From NCBI GenBank assembly GCA_050011095.1, contig JBEKJU010000045.1, positions 1 through 17,875 on the forward strand: a stretch of DNA of 17,875 bases, in the 5' to 3' direction. This document shows positions 5,979-11,746 of this stretch, one piece after another (the stretch's first letter is position 1; each line of letters begins with the position of its first letter). The translations under genes were made by a program, and so were the position numbers. Under the pieces are notes generated by a model that ran no database searches, was not told where the DNA came from, and saw only the letters and a program-made list of their open reading frames with translations. The stretch comes from JBEKJU01 sp050011095 (GTDB taxonomy: Bacteria; Desulfobacterota; Syntrophorhabdia; Syntrophorhabdales; WCHB1-27).

Positions 5979-7520
5979 ATGCAAGAGGGAAAGGTCTATC
6001 TCGTGGGGGCCGGTCCGGGCGATGTCGGGCTCCTCACCCTGAAGGGCTTGCGCTGTCTCAGGCGGGCGGACGTGATCGTCTACGACTTCCACATCAACCC
6101 GCAGATTCTGAACTACGTGAGGCCCGACGCGGAGTTCGTCTACGCGGGAAAAAGGGGCGGACACCACGAGATGTCCCAGGATGAGATCAACCGCGTCCTC
6201 GTGGAGCGCGCGAGGGGGGGCAGGCGCGTCTGCAGGCTGAAGGGGGGAGACCCCTTCGTCTTCGGGAGGGGAGGCGAGGAGGCGGAGGTGCTGTCGGCGG
6301 CGGGCATCGCCTTCGAGGTCGTACCGGGGGTGAGTTCGGCCATTGCAGCCGCAGCCTACGCCGGCATCCCCCTGACGCATCGCCGATACGCCTCGTCGTT
6401 CGCGGTGATCACGGGAAGCGAGGCCGGGACGGACCGCGCGGGCAGCGCTTACTGGTCGGGCCTCGCCGATGCCGCGGGCACGCTGGTCTTTCTTATGGGG
6501 GTGAAAAACATCGAGGATATCGCCGGGCGGTTGATAGGGCACGGGAAGTCGCCCGATACGCCCGCCGCGCTCATCCGATGGGGCACCAGGCCTGAGCAGC
6601 GGACAATTGTCGCGCCCCTCGGTGAGATTGCCGGGGCCGTCAGGGAGGGCGCTATCCGCCCGCCCGCGATCCTGGTAGTAGGAGAGGTCGTGCGGCTCCG
6701 GGAGGCATTGAAGTGGTACGAGGCCAAGCCGCTTTTCGGGCAGAGGGTGCTCATCACGAGGGGGTATACGGCCGACTACGAGCCCCTGGAAGACCTGGGG
6801 GCGGAGGTCTTCGAGTTCCCCACGGTGAGGATCGCGCCGCCCGCGAGCTTTAGTGGCCTGGACCGCGCCATCGGGCAGCTTTCGACGTATGACTGGCTCG
6901 TCGTCACGAGCCCGAACACCTTTAGCCGCTTCCTCGAAAGGCTCATGGATTTGGGCCTCGACGTGAGGGACCTTGGGCGAATGAAGATCTGCGCCATCGG
7001 ATCGGGGAGCGCGGAGACGTTGAGGCGCGCGGGGTTGAGGGTCGATCTCGTGCCCGACGAATTCAGCGCCGAGGGGCTGACCGATGCGTTCTGCTCGCGC
7101 GCCGGGGGCGAGAGGGGCCTTCACGGCATGAGCCTCCTTTTGCCGCGGGCGGAAAAGGGGCGCGACCTCTTTCCGGAAAAGGTGAGGGCCCTGGGAGGGC
7201 GGATCGACACGCCCGCGGTCTACCGCGCCATAAAACCGGAGAAGCACGGGAGGCGCCTCATGCGGTTCATGTCGGAGGGCCGCATCTCGATCGCCACCTT
7301 CACGAGCGGCGCCACCTTCACGAACTTCCTCGACATCGCGGGCAAAGACGGCGTTTCGCTCTTGCAGGACGTAGCCATCGCCGTGATCGGCCCCGTGACG
7401 CGGAGGGCCGTGGAGGCGGCTGGACTAAAGGTAGCGATCATGCCGCAGCGGGCGACGATCCCCGCGATGGTCGCGGAGATCGCACGGTGGGCGGCAATTA
7501 CCGGGCACCCCCTCCGATAG
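5979..7520 (+). CDS. cobA/hemD: Fused uroporphyrinogen-III C-methyltransferase / uroporphyrinogen-III synthase
   Basis: 513 aa, two enzymes in one chain. Residues about 1-245 are SUMT, which methylates uroporphyrinogen III twice with SAM to precorrin-2. Visible motifs are VYLVGAGPGD near the N-terminus, LKGGDPFVFGRGGEEAE, VPGVSSAIAAAAYAGIPLTHR and FLMGVKN. Residues about 250-513 are HemD, which closes hydroxymethylbilane to uroporphyrinogen III, starting at FGQRVLITRGY and including a VVTSPNTF segment. The fusion is common in Desulfobacterota and clostridia. The product feeds siroheme, cobalamin or alternative heme synthesis. The start at 5979 follows GGGAG and gives the normal SUMT N-terminus; a longer start would add 26 Cys-rich residues unlike the family. 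It is divergent from dsrC. The last codons and stop fall inside a repeat unit (7508-7526). Confidence 0.95.
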   Translation: MQEGKVYLVGAGPGDVGLLTLKGLRCLRRADVIVYDFHINPQILNYVRPDAEFVYAGKRGGHHEMSQDEINRVLVERARGGRRVCRLKGGDPFVFGRGGEEAEVLSAAGIAFEVVPGVSSAIAAAAYAGIPLTHRRYASSFAVITGSEAGTDRAGSAYWSGLADAAGTLVFLMGVKNIEDIAGRLIGHGKSPDTPAALIRWGTRPEQRTIVAPLGEIAGAVREGAIRPPAILVVGEVVRLREALKWYEAKPLFGQRVLITRGYTADYEPLEDLGAEVFEFPTVRIAPPASFSGLDRAIGQLSTYDWLVVTSPNTFSRFLERLMDLGLDVRDLGRMKICAIGSGSAETLRRAGLRVDLVPDEFSAEGLTDAFCSRAGGERGLHGMSLLLPRAEKGRDLFPEKVRALGGRIDTPAVYRAIKPEKHGRRLMRFMSEGRISIATFTSGATFTNFLDIAGKDGVSLLQDVAIAVIGPVTRRAVEAAGLKVAIMPQRATIPAMVAEIARWAAITGHPLR

Positions 7521-7536
7521 CAAAGCCACGACCCGC
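7508..7536 (+). repeat. Direct repeat overlapping the cobA/hemD stop codon, copy 1
   Basis: CCCCCTCCGATAGCAAAGC (7508-7526) is repeated exactly at 7606-7624, and the following CACGACCCGC matches there with one base missing. The TAG stop of cobA/hemD (7518-7520) is inside it. Confidence 0.8.
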
Positions 7537-7551
7537 AAGCGGGTGCCCCGG
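7530..7551 (+). repeat. GC-rich hairpin repeat unit just after cobA/hemD
   Basis: ACCCGC-AA-GCGGGT (7531-7544) followed by GCCCCGG. Similar units are at 17227-17250 and, inverted, at 5881-5906. An outer arm GGGTGCCCCGG also pairs with CCGGGCACCC at 7501-7510 across the stop codon, so a stem-loop may act at the 3' end of the cobA/hemD mRNA. There is no U-tract. Confidence 0.6.
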
Positions 7552-7605
7552 CTACCCCCCTCAAGTGCGTTTGAACTACCAGATGCAGTGCCATTGGGCT
7601 CAGCG

Positions 7606-7633
7606 CCCCCTCCGATAGCAAAGCACGACCCGC
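7606..7633 (+). repeat. Direct repeat, copy 2
   Basis: Second copy of the 7508-7536 unit, 98 bases downstream, followed by a GACCCGCTTCGC segment shared with 5214-5225. Confidence 0.8.
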
Positions 7634-7639
7634 TTCGCA

Positions 7640-7914
7640 CACTGCCCGGAGCCGTTCCCCCTCAAGGGAGTCCTATGTGGCCGACCGGGTGAATTTCGCG
7701 GATAGCATTGTCTGCGGCGGGGTAGACGGTATAAAAAATGGGATTCATCAGGTTCTTGCGTATTTTCTATACCTAATGGCGCTCTCTAGCACTACTCAGG
7801 TAAGGAGTTGGAAGTCGAGAATCACTCATACTTACCACCAGAAAGGCAACGTGTGGATCAGCCAGGGCTGTAAGGAGTCGTCTCCGGTAGTTATGTTTTC
7901 GTGCGGACAGAAGA
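7640..7914. other. AT-richer gene-free stretch beside the nuclease gene
   Basis: Base composition drops clearly after the repeats at 7630. An 85-codon plus-strand frame (7677-7934) exists but has no ribosome binding site, no recognisable protein features, and runs head-on into the end of the nuclease gene, so I do not call it. No tRNA or insertion sequence ends were seen. It may be the remains of DNA that arrived with the nuclease gene. Confidence 0.4.
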
Positions 7915-8697
7915 TCACAGCAAGGCGTATATAGCATTCTGATCAGCCTCAAGGACTGCTAAATAGTCATCAAACTTGTTGAAATCCACAATGTCGACCA
8001 GGAAATACTCCATTCTGGAGTCCTTCTGATCATCGAGGTAGGCGTAATTCACTTCCAATTGGAAGTTGCCTTCGATCGGCTCGGGCTCTCCGGGTTGGTC
8101 CATATCAACACGGTAGAAATCAGAGAAGCTGTTGCAAAGAATCACGGGCATTTCGACAGTTGTAAGCACCGGTGTTCGCTGTTCTCTGAATTCGCGGTTA
8201 ACGGGTGGTCGCCTTCGCAAGTAGACCATGGCGTTTAGGCTTTGGTTCAGGGCTTTGTAAATGACTTCGTTTTCAGTATTGGGCCTGTACTTACTGGCGA
8301 ATAGTTTTGCCACTTTAGGATTATAGGCAAGATAATGATGCTTCTCGGTATAGAAATTATCCTTACGCAAAGGTGTATTCCTGATGACCCATTCCCTAGC
8401 CGAATCGATATCCTTGTTACTAAACCAAAACACGTTTGCCTGCGGAATATACTTGCACTCGATAAACAGCTTGATGACCACGGCACCGTACTTCCTTCCC
8501 CTGAGAGTATCATCCTTCCGGATCCATGCCTTCTCTGCAATAAGGTCTATCTCCCGAGCCTTGTTGGTTGCGTTGTCCATGTAATACGGACTCACAAGAG
8601 TGTGCCATTCCTTTTCTTTCAGATAATTTGCGACTCTGGAATGAAAGCTGTTTCCGCTCTCATTTACTATCGCTTGGATCTCATCCAGACCACTCAT
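7915..8697 (-). CDS. PD-(D/E)XK nuclease-like protein, orphan
   Basis: 260 aa, no named family. The first 85 residues match the restriction-endonuclease-like core: GNSFHSRVANYL (15-26) as the first helix, REIDLIAE (48-55) giving the acidic D51, and a strand FIECKY (78-83) giving E80-x-K82. Thus the D...E-x-K catalytic pattern is complete. Residues 86-260 are unrecognised, with no membrane segment. The ATG has GAGAGG about 9 bases upstream. Codons are AT-richer than in the flanking genes, suggesting recent transfer. There is no methylase, helicase or toxin partner next to it, so its target (foreign DNA, DNA repair) is unknown. The fold assignment is from motif reading only. Confidence 0.75.
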   Translation of the reverse strand: MSGLDEIQAIVNESGNSFHSRVANYLKEKEWHTLVSPYYMDNATNKAREIDLIAEKAWIRKDDTLRGRKYGAVVIKLFIECKYIPQANVFWFSNKDIDSAREWVIRNTPLRKDNFYTEKHHYLAYNPKVAKLFASKYRPNTENEVIYKALNQSLNAMVYLRRRPPVNREFREQRTPVLTTVEMPVILCNSFSDFYRVDMDQPGEPEPIEGNFQLEVNYAYLDDQKDSRMEYFLVDIVDFNKFDDYLAVLEADQNAIYALL

Positions 8698-8901
8698 CCT
8701 TGAAACCTCTCATTTCCTAAACATAACCGGTAGCTATGCGCCGCATCTGTCAATCATTACGACTATGATGTTTGAACTTCAAGGAAAATATCCGAAACGC
8801 TCCATTTCAAGAAGCTATACGGATGAAATTGGCACTCACGAAGCTTGGAGATGAAGAAATAAATCCTGGTCTCGCTTACCGCACGCATTGATTGCCGGGG
8901 G

Positions 8902-9597
8902 CTAGCTACCGGGATATTTGCGCAGATGGTCGAGGGTCCGGCGGAACGCGTCGGCTGCATCATCCGCCCGCCAGGCGCTCACGGATTTTATGCTAAAGCC
9001 GTGGCCCGCATATGGATACTCAACGACTTCCAGAGCGACTTTGCCTTCACTCGCCTTAGCCGCATCAGCCAGCTTCCTGGCCGTCTCAATTACACAGCAA
9101 TTCTTGTAGGTATCGCGAACCGCGGCGAACATTAGCGTCGGCACCTTGATTTTGGAGACAAAGTCGCGTGCATCCTTAATATAGTAGGTTGCAGGGTAGT
9201 AAACCACGACCGCTGAAACCAGTTCCGGCAGTCGCGTCGCATAGCTCAGGGAAGAGGCCCCACCGAGCGAAAAGCCAACTACCGCCACCTTGCCCGGCAG
9301 GGCGTGCGGCGACTGTTGCGCACGGGTAATGACATCTTTCAGGAGAGTCTCGCCCTTGCCGCTCCATTTCCAGAAGTCGTTACCGTCCACAAGAACCGCA
9401 TAGTAGCCTTGCCCGGCAAGGTCTTTTGCGATATACGCGTAGCTTGCGGGACCCGTTTGCCCGGAGACGACAACGACCACTCGCCCTTTCCCGTCCGGCG
9501 GCGCATATTCCGTCTGGGACGCCGTGGAAGCTTCCGCATACGCCACAATCAGGCAGATAAAAAGCATTGTTGCGATGATGCGACCAACTGTTCTCAT
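8902..9597 (-). CDS. Secreted dienelactone-hydrolase-type alpha/beta hydrolase
   Basis: 231 aa. Residues 1-23 form a signal peptide (basic MRTVGR, hydrophobic core, AEA-like cleavage site), so the enzyme probably acts in the periplasm. The nucleophile elbow is GFSLG with S110; D162 in AAVRDTYKNC and H199 in YAGHGF complete the catalytic triad. The overall layout is that of the dienelactone hydrolase family, which splits ester or lactone bonds; the substrate is not predictable. A CC pair (167-168) directly follows the catalytic Asp, which is unusual. The start is supported by AAGGAG 8-9 bases upstream. It stands alone between the soluble kinase and the nuclease-like gene on the same strand, with gaps of about 90 and 200 bases, so co-transcription is uncertain. 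Confidence 0.85.
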   Translation of the reverse strand: MRTVGRIIATMLFICLIVAYAEASTASQTEYAPPDGKGRVVVVVSGQTGPASYAYIAKDLAGQGYYAVLVDGNDFWKWSGKGETLLKDVITRAQQSPHALPGKVAVVGFSLGGASSLSYATRLPELVSAVVVYYPATYYIKDARDFVSKIKVPTLMFAAVRDTYKNCCVIETARKLADAAKASEGKVALEVVEYPYAGHGFSIKSVSAWRADDAADAFRRTLDHLRKYPGS

Positions 9598-9676
9598 GAC
9601 GGGTTCTCCTTACGATAATCCATCCTCTGATATTGTCAAGAAATGGGACATGCCTCATGATGACCCGTTTGCAAGC

Positions 9677-9694
9677 GCCCCGCTATCACGGGGC
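9677..9694 (-). terminator. Hairpin over the stop codon of the soluble hybrid kinase
   Basis: GCCCCG (9677-9682) pairs with CGGGGC (9689-9694) around a 6-base loop that contains the TGA stop of the kinase gene. There is no U-tract on the minus-strand transcript, so it is only a possible 3'-end structure. Confidence 0.3.
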
Positions 9695-11314
9695 GAGGGC
9701 CTCCCTCAGCTTCTGGGATAGCACGTTGATCGTGAAGGGTTTCTGGATGAAGCTCTTGCACCCCTGCTCCATGATCCTCGTCACCTGTCCCTCCAGGTTG
9801 TAGCCGCTCGAAAGCGTGACCGCCACAGAGGGTTTGATGCCCCTGAGGCGCGCGAGGGTCTCCTCACCCCCCATGTCCGGCATGACGACATCGAGGATGA
9901 CGAGGTCCACGGCCGCGTGGTGCTTCTCGAAGAGTTCGATGGCCTCGCGGCCGCTTTTCGCTATGAGGACGGAGTATCCGAGGACCTCCAGCATATCCTT
10001 GCTTACCGCGATGACGGCCTCTTCATCGTCCACGAGGAGGATCGTCTCGGCCCCTTCCTGGACCGGAGAGGGCGATTGCGCGGGCGCGGGGGGCCATGCC
10101 GCCTCACAGGCCCGCGTCGAGGCGGGCAGGTAGATGTTGAAGGTCGTCCCGCGCCCCGTCTCGCTCTGCACGGTGATGATGCCCCCGTGTCCCTTGACGA
10201 CGTTGTAAACGGACGCGAGCCCCAGGCCCGTGCCCTTTTGCGCCCTCCGCGTGGTGAAAAAGGGCTCGAAGATGTGCTCCTTCGTCTTTTCGTCCATGCC
10301 CTCGCCCGTATCGGCCACCACAATCAACGCGTATCGCCCCGCCTTGAGCGCATAGGGGCGCACGAACCTCTCGTCGAGCGTCACGTTCTCCGTCGACACG
10401 GAAAGGGTCCCCCCCTGCGGCATGGCCTGCCAGGCGTTCATATAGAGGTTGAGGAGCATCTGCTCGATCTGCCCGCCGTCCGCATCGACGACGCAGAGGT
10501 CCTTGTCGTAGGCTGATTTCATGGTGATTTCTTTAGTCGTGCGGCCGAACATGTTCGCCGTCTTTCTGATGATCCCGTTCAGGTCGGACGGCTGGATCTC
10601 GTACTTCGCGCCGCTCGCGAAGCCGAGGAGCTTCCGCGTGAGGTCGCTCCCGCTTTCCACCAGTTCCTCGATGCCCTTCAGCTTCGTGTAGGCGACGTCC
10701 TCGGGCGTAAGACGGTGGAGAAGGAGCGACGTGTGGCCCTGGATGGCCATGAGGAGGTTATTGAAATCATGGGCGATTCCCCCCGCGAGGTTCCCGATGG
10801 CCTTTATCGTCTCGTCCCTGAGGAGCTGCGACTCCAGGTTCTTCTGATCGCTCCTGTCGATGAGGGTCCCGACGAGGGCCGGCCTGCCGTGCTCCATCGT
10901 CCTGGTGCCGCACGCCTGGACATAGACGATCTCCCCGTCCCTTTTCCTTCCCCTGAACTCGTACTGCGACCGGCCGGCCTCGCCCGCCATCCTCTTCGCG
11001 ATCTCTTCCTCGATGGAGGGGAGGTCATCGGGAAAGACGAGGTCGGCGGGCCGCTTGAGCCTTTCGATCTCCCCGACGGTGTATCCGAATATGCCGGCAA
11101 ACTCCCGGTTCACGTACATGAAGAGACCGTCCTGGATCAGGTAGGCCCCCACCAGTGACTGCTCGACGAGGTTCCTGAACCTGCCCTCGGACTCCTTAAG
11201 CTCCTCTCCGAGCCGGCGCTGCCTGTCCACCTCATGCTCCATCCGCGCGATTGTCTCGCGCGCGCGCATCAGTTCATTGATGAGTTCCGTTCTCGTCCTG
11301 TTGGAATCGTCCAT
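9686..11314 (-). CDS. Soluble PAS hybrid histidine kinase with C-terminal receiver
   Basis: 542 aa with no membrane segment, so it senses a cytoplasmic signal. Order of domains: coiled coil (about 10-45), PAS (about 43-160), HisKA with phosphorylated H182 in GGIAHDFNNLL, HATPase with N293, DTGEG (335-339) and GTGLGLAS (361-368), a Pro/Ala-rich linker (about 400-420), then a receiver with D429/D430, phosphoacceptor D475 in VILDVVMPDMGG and K525. All key residues are present. A C-terminal receiver without output domain means the phosphate must go on to a separate partner, which is not in the window. It is divergent from the membrane hybrid kinase. The ATG at 11314 gives a plain Asp/Arg-rich N-terminus; no strong ribosome binding site was noted. 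Confidence 0.93.
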   Translation of the reverse strand: MDDSNRTRTELINELMRARETIARMEHEVDRQRRLGEELKESEGRFRNLVEQSLVGAYLIQDGLFMYVNREFAGIFGYTVGEIERLKRPADLVFPDDLPSIEEEIAKRMAGEAGRSQYEFRGRKRDGEIVYVQACGTRTMEHGRPALVGTLIDRSDQKNLESQLLRDETIKAIGNLAGGIAHDFNNLLMAIQGHTSLLLHRLTPEDVAYTKLKGIEELVESGSDLTRKLLGFASGAKYEIQPSDLNGIIRKTANMFGRTTKEITMKSAYDKDLCVVDADGGQIEQMLLNLYMNAWQAMPQGGTLSVSTENVTLDERFVRPYALKAGRYALIVVADTGEGMDEKTKEHIFEPFFTTRRAQKGTGLGLASVYNVVKGHGGIITVQSETGRGTTFNIYLPASTRACEAAWPPAPAQSPSPVQEGAETILLVDDEEAVIAVSKDMLEVLGYSVLIAKSGREAIELFEKHHAAVDLVILDVVMPDMGGEETLARLRGIKPSVAVTLSSGYNLEGQVTRIMEQGCKSFIQKPFTINVLSQKLREALAP

Positions 11315-11533
11315 ATTCAGCCCTGAATGCGGTTTGTTCCCCCCTTGTGCAATGTAAGCCCTGTCCTGTACGCCCTAGTTTGCCGCTTTGGGCGCGCCGT
11401 TACACGACATTTAGCGCCTTTTCCGCGACCGCCCTTTATGTTGTGGCACATTTTTGATATCCCGTCAAGCATATACTGAGGTATTTTGGGGAAACCGGGG
11501 CACAAACAGGAAAATTTCCGGACAACCGGGGGG
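11315..11533. other. Left part of the gap between the two kinases
   Basis: Upstream region of the minus-strand kinase. Minus-strand open frames here are weak and Pro/Arg-rich. No clear promoter or RNA gene was found. Confidence 0.35.
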
Positions 11534-11588
11534 CGACGCGAGCCCACCGGGTATTTTTTCGCCTCCGCCCCTTCCTTTTTATGAGGGG
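11534..11588 (+). repeat. Dispersed 55-bp intergenic repeat, copy 2
   Basis: Same length and orientation as 5825-5879, sharing CGACGCGAGCC at one end and CCTTCCTTTTTATGAGGGG at the other. CGACGCGAGCCCCAA recurs just downstream as two partial units near 11620 and 11644. Confidence 0.75.
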
Positions 11589-11592
11589 GTGG

Positions 11593-11615
11593 CTCCACGG
11601 GCTTTGCCCGTGGAG
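11593..11615. repeat. Perfect 10-bp stem hairpin
   Basis: CTCCACGGGC (11593-11602), loop TTT, GCCCGTGGAG (11606-11615). It abuts the 55-bp repeat, as the hairpin at 5892-5906 abuts the other copy. There is no T-run after it in either direction, so it is not a standard terminator. Confidence 0.7.
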
Positions 11616-11662
11616 GGGGCGACGCGAGCCCCAACAATTGCAGCGACGCGAGCCCCAATAAA

Positions 11663-11690
11663 TTGATTCACATACCGCTTTAAGTATGGT
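11663..11690 (+). promoter_or_regulatory. Weak candidate promoter for the membrane hybrid kinase
   Basis: TTGATT (11663-11668), 16-base spacer, TATGGT (11685-11690); each is four of six to the sigma70 consensus. A better -10, TATACT (11694-11699), lacks a matching -35. The region is the only AT-rich stretch before the gene. Confidence 0.3.
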
Positions 11691-11746
11691 ATCTATACTC
11701 TCAGCTCTGGGTATGCGTACTCACGGTAAGGTGGTGTAGAAGAGCC

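Noticed and set aside
5727..7247. 506-codon minus-strand frame opposite cobA/hemD
   Set aside because: Arg/Pro/His-rich shadow of a clearly identified gene.
7677..7934. 85-codon plus-strand frame
   Set aside because: No ribosome binding site, no recognisable features, and it overlaps the end of the nuclease-like gene.
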